This document shows, in pieces, positions 1-8,654 of a stretch of 64,000 bases of DNA (positions within the stretch are counted from its first letter, which is position 1; each line of letters begins with the position of its first letter). The notes under the pieces are model-generated. The model had not been told where the DNA came from, did no database searches, and saw only the letters and a program-made list of their open reading frames with translations. The stretch comes from Gemmatimonadota bacterium (GTDB lineage Bacteria; Gemmatimonadota; Gemmatimonadetes; Gemmatimonadales; Gemmatimonadaceae), in assembly GCA_016871915.1 (NCBI GenBank), contig VHBP01000002.1, positions 30,005 through 94,004 of the forward strand, given 5' to 3'. A program made the translations under genes and the position numbers.

Positions 1-31
1 ATGGCGCATGGTGGTGGGATGGGGCGAGTGG

Positions 32-703
32 TCAGCGATCGCCACCGAAGCGGTAGCGAAGCCCGAGGCGGGTGACGAACTGTCGTTGGGAGCGACTCTG
101 GCCAGCGGCGAGTCCCTCCGTGGGTCCCCACAGGGTCGCGTAGTCCTGCACGAGGGTCAATGAGGCCTTGGTGCCCAGAGAGAAGCCGATCCCGTAGCCG
201 ACGACGAGCGTGAATGCATTGCGCGCCGCGCGTTCGGCTGCGGTCAACCCTGCCGCGTCGTGATCGGCGGCCCACTGCGAGAGGCCCGCACCGAGTTCGA
301 CGATCTGGTGTGGCCCCATCTGCTCGAGCGTGCGGAAGGTGGCCAGGAGTTGGCGTAATTGGATGGTGCCGCTGGACCCGCTCGGCGTGAGCTCGCCGCG
401 TCGGATGATGGGGACCTGCGCCGTGGAGGCGGCGAGACCGAGCGCTCCGCTGCGAAGCCCCACATCGACCATCACCCGATGCTGTGCCGCCTCCCCGAGG
501 GACCAGATGGTCCTGGACTGCCCATCGACCCGTCCTTCCGTCTGGAGGAAGCCCGTGCTGATGGAGAGCGTGATCGGTCGACGCGCGGTCGAGGGGGATG
601 GGACCTTGATGAGCTGCGCCTCACCGACCGAGGCGAGGCTGGCGCAGAGGAAGGGAAGGAGTGCGAGCTGACGCCGGTCGCGCCGGGTGCGAGGGATGGC
701 CAT
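32..703 (-). CDS. Outer-membrane beta-barrel-like protein, function unknown
   Basis: 223 aa. The N-terminus is a basic stretch followed by a hydrophobic segment ending in an Ala-rich cleavage region (SVGEAQ), a signal peptide. The mature part has alternating polar and hydrophobic strands and closes with LGLRYRFGG, typical of an outer-membrane barrel. I do not recognise the family. The start at 703 is supported by a TAAGTT box (minus strand, 716-711) 7 nt upstream, facing the murQ promoter in a 17-bp divergent gap. The role is unknown; the neighbouring murQ operon suggests, but does not show, a cell-envelope link. Confidence 0.6.
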   Translation of the reverse strand: MAIPRTRRDRRQLALLPFLCASLASVGEAQLIKVPSPSTARRPITLSISTGFLQTEGRVDGQSRTIWSLGEAAQHRVMVDVGLRSGALGLAASTAQVPIIRRGELTPSGSSGTIQLRQLLATFRTLEQMGPHQIVELGAGLSQWAADHDAAGLTAAERAARNAFTLVVGYGIGFSLGTKASLTLVQDYATLWGPTEGLAAGQSRSQRQFVTRLGLRYRFGGDR

Positions 704-720
704 GCTCGGTAACTTACGGG
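704..720. promoter_or_regulatory. 17-bp divergent promoter with overlapping -10-like boxes
   Basis: On the plus strand TAACTT (710-715) lies 5 nt before the murQ ATG. On the minus strand TAAGTT (716-711) lies 7 nt before the ATG of the barrel protein. The two boxes overlap by five bases, so polymerase probably cannot fire in both directions at once. There is no room for a Shine-Dalgarno site, which implies leaderless mRNAs. Confidence 0.55.
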
Positions 721-1632
721 ATGCTCGATCCTCGCGTCACGGAGCGCCGGAATCCCCGCAGCGCCGACATCGACCTCGCCTCGCCGCTGGAGATCGTCGA
801 CCTGATGGTGGCCGAGGACCGCGGGGTGGATGACGCGGTCGCGACGCAGCGGGAGCCGATCGCGCGGGCGATCGCGCTGGTGGAGGGCGCGTTCCGCGAG
901 GGGCATCGGCTCTTCTACGTCGGGGCGGGGACGAGTGGGCGACTCGGCGTACTCGATGCCTCCGAGTGTCCGCCGACCTTCGGGAGCGATCCCGCGATGG
1001 TGCAGGGGATCATCGCCGGGGGCCCCGCCGCGCTGCTGCGGGCGCAAGAGGGGGCGGAGGATCGCCCAGATGGCGCGCGCACCAATCTCGAGGCGGCCGG
1101 GGTCGCCCGAGGGGATGTCGTCGTCGGGATCGCGGCGAGTGGGACGACGCCCTACGTGCGCGCGGCGCTCGAATATGCGGCCTCGGTCGGGGCGAAGACA
1201 GTGATCCTCGCCTGCTCGCCGCCGGCGACCGCGCTCCTCGATCTGGTCGATATCGCGATCCTCCCCATCACCGGTCCCGAGGTGGTCACCGGCTCGACCC
1301 GACTCAAGGCGGGGACCGCGACCAAGCTGGTGCTCAACATGCTCACCACCGGCGCGATGGTGCGGATCGGCAAGACGTACGGCAATCTCATGGTCGACCT
1401 GCAGGCGACCAATGAGAAGCTGCGCGATCGATCGGAGCGTCTGATGATGATCACCTGTGGGCTCTCGCGTGAGGCGGCGCGGCAGGCCCTCGCCGCCGCT
1501 GATGGGCGCGTGAAGGTGGCGATCACCATGCAGAAGCTCGGCCTCTCGTCGGACGCAGCGCGCGCACGATTGGCTGAGGCGGGTGGGGTGATCCGGCGCG
1601 TCGTGCCGGATGCGCCGCCGCCGGTCGAATAG
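721..1632 (+). CDS. murQ: N-acetylmuramic acid 6-phosphate etherase
   Basis: 303 aa, close to the usual size of about 300. MurQ cleaves the D-lactyl ether of MurNAc-6-phosphate to give GlcNAc-6-phosphate in cytoplasmic peptidoglycan recycling. The N-terminal TERRNPRSADID signature is at residues 7-18. The SIS domain has YVGAGTSGRLGVLDASE (66-82), with the acid/base Glu in SEC at 82 and a second family Glu in QEGAED near 113. I chose the ATG at 721 rather than an in-frame ATG at 661 because family homology begins here and a TAACTT box sits 5 nt upstream. It is the first gene of an operon with anmK and a GH3 enzyme. Confidence 0.95.
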   Translation: MLDPRVTERRNPRSADIDLASPLEIVDLMVAEDRGVDDAVATQREPIARAIALVEGAFREGHRLFYVGAGTSGRLGVLDASECPPTFGSDPAMVQGIIAGGPAALLRAQEGAEDRPDGARTNLEAAGVARGDVVVGIAASGTTPYVRAALEYAASVGAKTVILACSPPATALLDLVDIAILPITGPEVVTGSTRLKAGTATKLVLNMLTTGAMVRIGKTYGNLMVDLQATNEKLRDRSERLMMITCGLSREAARQALAAADGRVKVAITMQKLGLSSDAARARLAEAGGVIRRVVPDAPPPVE

Positions 1633-1639
1633 GGATCAG

Positions 1640-2779
1640 ATGACAGGGACCAGGGGACAGGTGCTCGTCGGTCTCATGTCGGGGACCTCGCTCGACGGGA
1701 TCACGGCGGCGGTGGTGCGTTTCACCGAGACCGAGGGACGCACGGCGGTCGAGCTTCTCGCGCAGGTGCAGCGGTCGTATGACGTACCCACGCGCGAGCG
1801 GCTCGCGGCGGCGTTGGTGGGTGCGACGCCGAGCGAGTACACGCGGCTCGACTTCGCGCTCGGTGGGTGGTTGGCTGATGCCGCGATCGCCGCGATCGCC
1901 GAGGCCGGCGTCGCCCGCGACGAGATCGCGGCGATCGCCTCGCATGGCCACACCGTCTGGCACGAGCCGCCGCATGGGACCTGGCAGTTCGGGCAGCCGG
2001 CGGTGATCGCGGAACGGACCGGGATCCCGGTGATCGCCGACTTCCGTGTGCGTGATGTGGCGGCGGGCGGACAGGGCGCGCCGCTCGTCCCGCTCGCCGA
2101 TGCCGCGCTCTTCTCCGACGATGCGAAGTGGCGGGTACTCCAGAACCTCGGTGGGATCGGGAATTGCACCGTGGTGCCGCCGCGTGGCGTGCTCGAGGGC
2201 GTCCGCGCCTTCGACACCGGCCCCGGCGTCGTGGTGCTCGACGGCGTCACGCGATTGCTTCGACCCGCGCTGCCCTATGACGTGGACGGCGCGCTCGCGA
2301 AGGCGGGACGTCCGATCGAATCGGTGCTCGAGGCGCTGCTGGCCGATCCCTGGTTCGAGGTGCCGCCACCGAAGAGCACGGGGCGCGAGCGGTACACGCC
2401 GGCCGTCATTGCGTCGTTCATCGAGCGCTGTCGTGCGGCGCGCGGCGAGGTGCGGGATGCGGATGTGATAGCGACGGCGGCGTGGTTCACCGCGCGGAGC
2501 ATCGAACGGGCCTTCGCGCGATTCATCCCCGAGCCGGTCGAGGAGGTCCTCCTCTCCGGCGGCGGAGTGCGGCATCCGGTCCTGTGCGAGGCGATCGCGA
2601 TGGTGCTGAGCCCGCGACTGGTGCGGCCCTTCGACGCGATCTACTTCGATGGCGAGGCGAAGGAGGCGGTGGCCTTCGCCTACCTCGGGTGGTGTCATCT
2701 CCGACGTCGCGTCGGGAACGTCCCGAGTGCCACCGGCGCGCACGGTCCTCGCGTGCTGGGTGCCTGGTATCCCGCATGA
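1640..2779 (+). CDS. anmK: Anhydro-N-acetylmuramic acid kinase
   Basis: 379 aa. AnmK opens and phosphorylates 1,6-anhydro-MurNAc to MurNAc-6-phosphate, the substrate of the preceding MurQ. The ATP-binding GLMSGTSLDG is at residues 11-20, the catalytic-Asp segment FDTGPG is near 190, and a C-terminal SGGGVRHP phosphate-binding loop is present. The ATG at 1640 has AGGGA upstream and lies 7 bp after the murQ stop, so the two genes are cotranscribed. An earlier in-frame ATG at 1610 would overlap murQ and is unlikely. Confidence 0.95.
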   Translation: MTGTRGQVLVGLMSGTSLDGITAAVVRFTETEGRTAVELLAQVQRSYDVPTRERLAAALVGATPSEYTRLDFALGGWLADAAIAAIAEAGVARDEIAAIASHGHTVWHEPPHGTWQFGQPAVIAERTGIPVIADFRVRDVAAGGQGAPLVPLADAALFSDDAKWRVLQNLGGIGNCTVVPPRGVLEGVRAFDTGPGVVVLDGVTRLLRPALPYDVDGALAKAGRPIESVLEALLADPWFEVPPPKSTGRERYTPAVIASFIERCRAARGEVRDADVIATAAWFTARSIERAFARFIPEPVEEVLLSGGGVRHPVLCEAIAMVLSPRLVRPFDAIYFDGEAKEAVAFAYLGWCHLRRRVGNVPSATGAHGPRVLGAWYPA

Positions 2780-2802
2780 ACGTACCGCACGCGCGCTGAT
2801 CC

Positions 2803-4161
2803 ATGCGTGCGCTGGGCGCCTACCTCGTCCCCGAACTCTGGTGGGACCCTCAGGCGGGGTTCTCGCACCTCGAGGCCCTGATCGATGATGCCTTCGAGCT
2901 CGGTGTGCAGGCCTTCCAGGTCCGTGGCGGTCCCGCCGCGGCCGTCCGAGCGCTGACCGACGATCTGCACCGACGGGCACCAGCGCCCCTGCTCATCGCG
3001 ATGGAGGCGTCCGCCGGCGTCGGGAGCTTAGTGCCGGAGATGACACCGCTCCCGCCACTCCGCGCCCTCGCCGCGCTCCGTGACCACGATGCCATCCGGC
3101 GTGCAGCTCACCTGACCGCACGCCAACTGCGAGCACTTGGCGTGAATTGGGCGCTCGCCCCGGTCGCCGACATCGCCCATGTGGGCACGGCACTCGATCG
3201 CAGCGCGCGTTCCTTCGGTGAGGATCCCCAGCGTGTGGCGGAAGATGTCGTCACGTGGATCGATGCCTGTCAATCGCAGGGCGTCCTCGCCTGTTCGCGG
3301 CACTTCCCTGGGGCGGGGCGGGCGATCGTCGATCCCCAGCGGACCCCCGTGAGGATCGACACCGATGCCCGCATGCTCTGGGCCACCGATCTCGTGCCCT
3401 TTCGCGGGGCCTGTGACACCGGGGTTGCGAGCGTCCTCGTCGGCACCGGCTGCTATCCCGGACTCGATCGGCAGGGGATGGTTGCCGCCCACTCGCCGGG
3501 TCTGATCGGAGCGCTCCTGCGGGAGGAGCTCGCGTTCGATGGCCTCGTGGTGAGCGACCGCGCCGATGCGATGGCACTGGGTGGACCTGAGTGCGCGGTG
3601 CCTGCGACCGTCCATGCCGTGCGTGCCGGCTGCGATCTCGTCCTGGCGTCCGACGATCTCGGTGGCGCGGTCGAGGCGCTGGCGGTCGCCGTCGATGCCG
3701 GGTCGATCACCGACGAGATGATCGAGGCCAGCGCAGAGCGCCGACGATTCTGGTCCGCATGGGCGGTCCCACGGGAGACCCGGGAGCCGACGCTCGACGA
3801 TCTGCTCTGGGCCCGACAGGTGGCCGATCTCCTCGTGCATCCCGTGCGCGGGTCGTGGAGCGGGGTCGGGGGCGCCGTGGGATCCGTGGTCGAGGTCGAG
3901 ACGATCGTGCATGATCGCGATCGGGTATCACTCCTCCCCTTTGTCGCGACGTTGCAGGCGGCGGGTGTCGAGCTCCGCGTCCATCCGTCTCGCGATGCGG
4001 TCGAGGGTGACGCGCTGGTGCTCGCCCTTGCCCCCTCGCGGCATGCCGTCGTCGTCTTTGGTCCCCCTGAGGTCGCGCGCACGGTATCTGGGACGCAGGT
4101 GTTCTGCGCCTGGAGCACGGACCGCGCGATGCAGGAAGGGGTGGCTCGGCGCCTGCTCTGA
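2803..4161 (+). CDS. Glycoside hydrolase family 3 protein, NagZ-like, with altered catalytic His
   Basis: 452 aa. The GH3 TIM-barrel signatures are present: ARSFGEDPQRV, SRHFPGAG (165-172) and LVVSDRADAM, with the nucleophile-position Asp near 252. In NagZ the loop after KHFPGHG carries an Asp-Ser-His whose His is the acid/base. Here the equivalent is DPQRTP, so Asp is kept but His is replaced by Gln, and GHG is GAG. The C-terminal 120 residues look like a GH3 C-terminal domain. There is no signal peptide, so it is cytoplasmic. As third gene after murQ and anmK, removing GlcNAc from muropeptides is the obvious role, but the changed active site means altered mechanism or substrate is possible. 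Confidence 0.8.
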   Translation: MRALGAYLVPELWWDPQAGFSHLEALIDDAFELGVQAFQVRGGPAAAVRALTDDLHRRAPAPLLIAMEASAGVGSLVPEMTPLPPLRALAALRDHDAIRRAAHLTARQLRALGVNWALAPVADIAHVGTALDRSARSFGEDPQRVAEDVVTWIDACQSQGVLACSRHFPGAGRAIVDPQRTPVRIDTDARMLWATDLVPFRGACDTGVASVLVGTGCYPGLDRQGMVAAHSPGLIGALLREELAFDGLVVSDRADAMALGGPECAVPATVHAVRAGCDLVLASDDLGGAVEALAVAVDAGSITDEMIEASAERRRFWSAWAVPRETREPTLDDLLWARQVADLLVHPVRGSWSGVGGAVGSVVEVETIVHDRDRVSLLPFVATLQAAGVELRVHPSRDAVEGDALVLALAPSRHAVVVFGPPEVARTVSGTQVFCAWSTDRAMQEGVARRLL

Positions 4162-4170
4162 CCGTGCGCC

Positions 4171-4190
4171 CCGCGGCCAACGCGCCGCGG
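4171..4190. terminator. Hairpin between convergent genes
   Basis: CCGCGGC (4171-4177) pairs perfectly with GCCGCGG (4184-4190) around a 6-nt loop. It lies in the 40-bp gap between the nagZ-like gene and the convergent FHA-protease gene. There is no clear T-run on either side. Confidence 0.4.
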
Positions 4191-4201
4191 CGAGGAGCGG
4201 G

Positions 4202-5602
4202 CTACCGCACCGTCCGGCGCGCGTCGGCGGGGAGCTGCGCGGCGAGTCGCGCCGATGGCACCGTGTAGACGATGCGGCCACCGCTCTCCCCTGCGGCACC
4301 GAACAACACGCCGATGACCAGACCACGGGCATCGAAGACGGGCGATCCGCTCGAGCCCTGGGCCGCGTAGGCGTCGAGCTGGATGTTCTCGGCCAACGTC
4401 TTGCTCACGGTCCCGATGCCGAGGGTCGCGGCGGGACGCAGGGTGTTGATGCTCCCCTCCATCCCGGCGGTCGCGTTCCCGAGCGGGAAGCCGAGGATCG
4501 CTACGGGATCCCCGAGTCGCACCTTGTCACTGTCGCGGGCGATCCCGCTGATGGTCGGGTAGGGGCCGGGTCGCGTGATGCGCAAGAAGGCGAGCTCGTC
4601 GGTCTCGCTGACCGACTCCACGGTCGCGAAGCGCCACTCCCCCTTGGTCCCTTCGAATACCACCGCAATCCGCTTGGCCACCTGGCCATTCGGCGGCTGC
4701 ACGACATGCCGGTTGGTGACGATCAGTCCATCGGGGAGGAGATTGAACCCCGTGCCGGTCGCCGCTTCCCCGCTCTCAAGCTCCACGGCGACGAAGACGA
4801 CCGCCGCCTTGTTCGCCGCGAGGATCGCGCCATAGTCCGTCCGCGCGAAGGAGGCGGTCCGCTCCTGCGATGCGCGCAGTCGATCGGCGATGGATGAGAC
4901 GTTCTCCCCGCGCTGCTGCGTGGAGCGCAGCTCTGCCGAAAGGCGGTCGATCTCAGCGCGCGCCTCCTGGATGGCTGCCGAACCGACCCCGGTCTGGGAG
5001 AGACGCGCGTCGAGGAGACGTGAGAGGGAGTCGTTGGTAGTGACGAGTGAGGCGAGAGCCGCTTGTCCGGCCCGCGCGGTCCGCATGGTGATCGCTAAGG
5101 CGACCGCACCCCCGCCCACCACCAGCACGACCAGGATGAGGACCAACCGACGGAGCGAGCTGGTCTCCTGACGGACCGCCTCGGCGATCCGCACCTCCGT
5201 GTTCTTCTTCGGGTGGGCGACCGTCGCGGGCTCCCCTCGGAGCGGTGTCGAGGAGCGTGTCTGTCGCATCTCGGGACGCGGTTCGCCGATGTCGAAGATC
5301 GTGATGCGGACCGAGGGGCCGTTGGCCCCGAACTCGATGGTGTCACCATCGTGGAGCAGGCGTGGCCCTGAGATCCGCTCGCCGTTCAGGATCGTTCCAT
5401 TCGTGCTACCCAGATCGGTGAGGACGTAGCGACTTTCCTCGAGGCGGATCTCGGCGTGACGGGACGACGCGTCGCGGTCAAGCTCCGCGTGGAAGCGGAG
5501 ATCGTTTTCTGGGTGTCGCCCGATACGGATCACCGCCTGAGTGAGCCGGACGCGCGTGCCGGAGTGGCTACCCCGACTGAAGTGGAACTCGATGCCGTTC
5601 AA
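4202..5602 (-). CDS. FHA-domain membrane-anchored trypsin-like serine protease
   Basis: 466 aa. An FHA domain (about 5-105) shows RIGRHPENDL, SSRHAEI and LGSTNGTILNG, the phosphothreonine-binding surface. A transmembrane helix (about 152-173) and a helical linker lead to an HtrA/DegP-like protease domain (about 255-460). His299 (TNRHV) and Ser418 (GSSGSP) are clear. The usual Asp-Leu-Ala-x-Leu segment reads DELAFL, so Glu336 sits at the Asp position with Asp335 just before it. There is no PDZ domain. The N-terminal FHA must be cytoplasmic and the protease periplasmic. Its start overlaps the PP2C stop by four bases, so phosphorylation by the upstream kinase may recruit or control it. Confidence 0.85.
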   Translation of the reverse strand: MNGIEFHFSRGSHSGTRVRLTQAVIRIGRHPENDLRFHAELDRDASSRHAEIRLEESRYVLTDLGSTNGTILNGERISGPRLLHDGDTIEFGANGPSVRITIFDIGEPRPEMRQTRSSTPLRGEPATVAHPKKNTEVRIAEAVRQETSSLRRLVLILVVLVVGGGAVALAITMRTARAGQAALASLVTTNDSLSRLLDARLSQTGVGSAAIQEARAEIDRLSAELRSTQQRGENVSSIADRLRASQERTASFARTDYGAILAANKAAVVFVAVELESGEAATGTGFNLLPDGLIVTNRHVVQPPNGQVAKRIAVVFEGTKGEWRFATVESVSETDELAFLRITRPGPYPTISGIARDSDKVRLGDPVAILGFPLGNATAGMEGSINTLRPAATLGIGTVSKTLAENIQLDAYAAQGSSGSPVFDARGLVIGVLFGAAGESGGRIVYTVPSARLAAQLPADARRTVR

Positions 5603-6744
5603 CTGAGGAGGATCCCCAAGGCGACGAAGATGAGGACAAGCACCGCGAAGACCGTGAGGGACGGAGCCAGGGATGGGTCTGGCGAAGCGGCCGGGCGCTT
5701 GGCGGCCGGCCGCGCGGCGACCTTCGTCTGCGGGACCAGTTCGCCCTTCGCCTCCGCCTCTCCCCTCACGTGGGCTGCCGTGGTGGCGGAGTCGATCGCG
5801 GTGCGGTCGATCTGGATCGTCGCCCGATCCTCCGGGGGACCCGTGTAGACCTGATGACGCGGGACCTCCGCGAGGGTCGGCGGCAGGCCGGCGCCGTCGA
5901 GGCGGGCCACGATCACGGTGATGTTGTCGGGCCCTCCGGTGGCATTCGCGCGATCGACCAGCGCATCACACCCCGTCTCGAGGGTAGGGGTCGAGCTGAG
6001 GAGCGTGGCGATTTCGGGGCCTCGCACTTGGCCTGAGAGACCATCGGAGCAGACCACCAGCAGATCACCCCGTTGCACGCGTTGCACAGTGAGATCGACC
6101 TTGACGCGCGCTTCGGGGCCCAACGCCTGCAAGATGATGTTACGTCGCTCGGAGACCTCGGCCTCCTCTGGCGTGAGCTCTCCAGCGTCGACGAGCCGCT
6201 GCATGAGCGACTGATCCTTGGAGATCTGGGTGGCAACGCCGCGACGGACGAGATAGGCGCGTGAATCGCCCACCTGGCAGAGATAAAGCGTATCGCCGAA
6301 GAATCCGGCCAGGGTCACCGTGGTCCCCATCCCCTTCGTATCGGGGTTGGAGGTGGCGTGCGCGTGAATCCGCTGATTGGCGCGTTCGGTGGCCTGGCGC
6401 AGCGTCTGCGCGAAGTGATCGGGATCCGTAGCTGCGGTGTCCCCCCACTGCGTCTGGACCTCCTCGAGGATCACGGCCGTGGCCATCTGACTGGCGAGCT
6501 CTCCCGCGGCCGCGCCGCCCATGCCATCGGCGACGATGAAGAGCGCCCCGCGTGCTCCCATGGGGCGCGGCGGCCAGACCAGCCGCTCTCGCTCCTCCGT
6601 CACCGCCCGCGCGACCGCGGCGGAGAGATCGGCGACCAGGAAGGCATCCTCGTTGTGCTCACGTCGGCGCCCCACATCGGTGCGGCCGACCACCTCGATC
6701 GAGACGGTCCCGGCCGTGACTGGGGTGGTCACGGATTGTCGCAT
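5599..6744 (-). CDS. PP2C-family Ser/Thr protein phosphatase with C-terminal membrane helix
   Basis: 381 aa. Metal-binding PP2C motifs are intact: RTDVGRRREHNEDAF near the N-terminus, VADGMGG, GDSRAYLV, SDGLSG and GGPDNITVIVA. A low-complexity linker follows, and the protein ends in a hydrophobic helix (TVFAVLVLIFVALGILLS), so it is tail-anchored with a cytoplasmic catalytic domain. It is the middle gene of a kinase-phosphatase-FHA protease operon, overlapping the kinase gene by 16 bp. It probably reverses the neighbouring kinase's phosphorylation. Confidence 0.93.
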   Translation of the reverse strand: MRQSVTTPVTAGTVSIEVVGRTDVGRRREHNEDAFLVADLSAAVARAVTEERERLVWPPRPMGARGALFIVADGMGGAAAGELASQMATAVILEEVQTQWGDTAATDPDHFAQTLRQATERANQRIHAHATSNPDTKGMGTTVTLAGFFGDTLYLCQVGDSRAYLVRRGVATQISKDQSLMQRLVDAGELTPEEAEVSERRNIILQALGPEARVKVDLTVQRVQRGDLLVVCSDGLSGQVRGPEIATLLSSTPTLETGCDALVDRANATGGPDNITVIVARLDGAGLPPTLAEVPRHQVYTGPPEDRATIQIDRTAIDSATTAAHVRGEAEAKGELVPQTKVAARPAAKRPAASPDPSLAPSLTVFAVLVLIFVALGILLS

Positions 6745-8510
6745 CCGAAGAGCTCAATCGCGCGTGTCGCGAGGTTGATGCGGGGCCGCTCGTTGTGCAA
6801 CGCCCGCACCTGGCGCGCGGCGCGACAGACCCCGACCTCATCCTCGAGTTTGGTATAGGCGAGCATCTGCACGTAATACGATTCGGCGAGCGCATTGCCG
6901 GCGAGGGAGCCTTGGATCTGTTGGAGATCGCCGAGGACGCGCCGCGCGGTGGAGGGAGTCGCGGCGCTGGCCTGGACCTCGCGGAGCCACCCCTCCAGCT
7001 GCGTCATCGGACTCGGAGCGGCCGATGCCGGCGCGCTGGGGGTCGGGGCCGGATTCGCGGGGCCAGTGGTCGGACTCACGGCGGGGGCGGTCCTCGTCCC
7101 AGCCGTCGGCGCCGCCGTCGTCGGCGCGGGGGTCGGGGTCGCCGTGCGCGAGGGGCCAGCCGGGGTCGACGTTGGGGTCGCGCCCGTACCAGCCCCGGGC
7201 CGAGGGTTCGACATCAACTGCGTCGAACCATTCGGTGTGGGGAGCGTCGTCGGCGCCGCGGTCGTGCTCTCCGCTGCCGCGAGTGATGCGGGCGGCGTGC
7301 TCGTCACCGTCGCTCCGGCGCCGCCGCCGATCAGTCCCATCTTCCAGGCGACGACCGCGATGGCGAGCGCCGCACCCACCCCGCCGAGGGCGAGGGGGGT
7401 CTTGCTCTTGGGCGCGGGGGCCACGGTGGTGGTCGTGCCGCCGCTCGCCGCGGCACGGCCCCCGACGCGGGTGGGGGGCATCGGGGGACGCGCCGCGACC
7501 GTCGCGGGGGCGCTCATGACCACCGTGCCGGCCTCGTCGGTGGGATGCGCAGGCATCGCGGCGAGCGCGCTCGCGAGCTCCCGTCCGAACTGTGCGGCAC
7601 TCTGATAGCGGTCTTTGGCGTCGCGGGCGAGGGCGAGGTCGAGCGTCGCTTGCACCGCCTCGGGCCAGGCGACGTCGGGTCGGACCTCCGCGAGGGCGCG
7701 CGGCATGTCGGTGAGGCGCATGATCATCGCTTCCTGCGCCGAGGTCGCGGAGAACGGGAGGGCCCCGGTGAGACAGTTGAAGGCGACGAGCCCGAGCGCG
7801 TAGATGTCGGAGCGCCCGTCGAGCTTGTCCCCGGCGAGCTGTTCGGGGCTCATGTACTCCGGCGTGCCGACGACCATCCCGGTCTTGGTTACATTCTGCG
7901 CCTCGCTCGTGCTCGCCTTCGCGATGCCGAAGTCCACCACTTTCACGAGGTCCGACCCGTCGCGATTCTTCGCGACCATGATGTTGTCGGGCTTCAGGTC
8001 ACGGTGGACGATCCCGGCGTCGTGCGCGATCTGGAGCGCGTCGGCGGTCTGGTGGATGATGCTCGCGGCGCGGGCGGGTTGGAGGGGGCCACCCTTCTCG
8101 ATGATATCAGTGAGCGCCGACCCCTCAATGAACTCCATCGCGAGGTAGATCATCCCGTCGGGGGTCTCTCCGAAATCGTAGATGCCACAGATGTTCGGGT
8201 GGCTGAGGCGCGAGGCGTTGGAGGCCTCGCGATTGAAGCGCGCCACGGCGTCCGGGTCGGTGTTCATCCCCGGGTTCATCACCTTGAGCGCGCTCTTGCG
8301 TCCCATCTTCACATGCTCGGCGAGGTAGACGGTGCCCATCCCTCCGGCGCCGAGCTTCTTCAGGATGTGATAGCGATCGGCGACGACGGAGCCGAGGAGG
8401 TCAGTCTGGTTGGCGGCGGCGCGCAATGCGGTGCCGTCGCGCGGGCAGAAGCGCTCGGAGAGGGGATACTCGGTGCCGCAGGTGGGGCAGATCTTCTGAT
8501 TCTCGCTCAC
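6729..8510 (-). CDS. Transmembrane Ser/Thr protein kinase with N-terminal zinc ribbon
   Basis: 593 aa from a GTG at 8510, chosen because GAGGAA lies just upstream. Residues 8-26 form a zinc ribbon (CPTCG, CPRDG). The kinase domain runs from about 47 to 315: glycine loop GAGGMG (55-60), Lys76, HRDLKPDN (169-176), DFG (193-195) and GTPEYMSPE (215-223), all catalytic residues present. A transmembrane helix lies at about 372-396. It is followed by a long Pro/Thr/Ala-rich extracytoplasmic linker and a small C-terminal domain with Cys in GVCRAARQV and FGCDN. It is the first gene of the signalling operon. A GTG at 8528 is a possible alternative start. Confidence 0.93.
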   Translation of the reverse strand: MSENQKICPTCGTEYPLSERFCPRDGTALRAAANQTDLLGSVVADRYHILKKLGAGGMGTVYLAEHVKMGRKSALKVMNPGMNTDPDAVARFNREASNASRLSHPNICGIYDFGETPDGMIYLAMEFIEGSALTDIIEKGGPLQPARAASIIHQTADALQIAHDAGIVHRDLKPDNIMVAKNRDGSDLVKVVDFGIAKASTSEAQNVTKTGMVVGTPEYMSPEQLAGDKLDGRSDIYALGLVAFNCLTGALPFSATSAQEAMIMRLTDMPRALAEVRPDVAWPEAVQATLDLALARDAKDRYQSAAQFGRELASALAAMPAHPTDEAGTVVMSAPATVAARPPMPPTRVGGRAAASGGTTTTVAPAPKSKTPLALGGVGAALAIAVVAWKMGLIGGGAGATVTSTPPASLAAAESTTAAPTTLPTPNGSTQLMSNPRPGAGTGATPTSTPAGPSRTATPTPAPTTAAPTAGTRTAPAVSPTTGPANPAPTPSAPASAAPSPMTQLEGWLREVQASAATPSTARRVLGDLQQIQGSLAGNALAESYYVQMLAYTKLEDEVGVCRAARQVRALHNERPRINLATRAIELFGCDNP

Positions 8511-8654
8511 CGGTTCCTCGATGGCCACTCGCGTGGGGTGGGGCGTCGGTCGCTGAACGCCGAGCACCGAAGGGTGCACGACGGTACCTGCCGAATATAC
8601 GGGCCCGTGGAGGGGGGCGGGAGTATTTTGGGGGGTCTCAGGCGAGGAGGCTGG

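Noticed and set aside
1523..2980. 485-codon minus-strand frame over anmK
   Set aside because: Low-complexity Arg-rich translation typical of a shadow; anmK on the plus strand is well supported.
7020..7300. Apparent GC-rich repeat region in the kinase gene
   Set aside because: It encodes the Pro/Thr/Ala linker of the kinase; the repetitiveness is codon-level low complexity, not a DNA repeat element.
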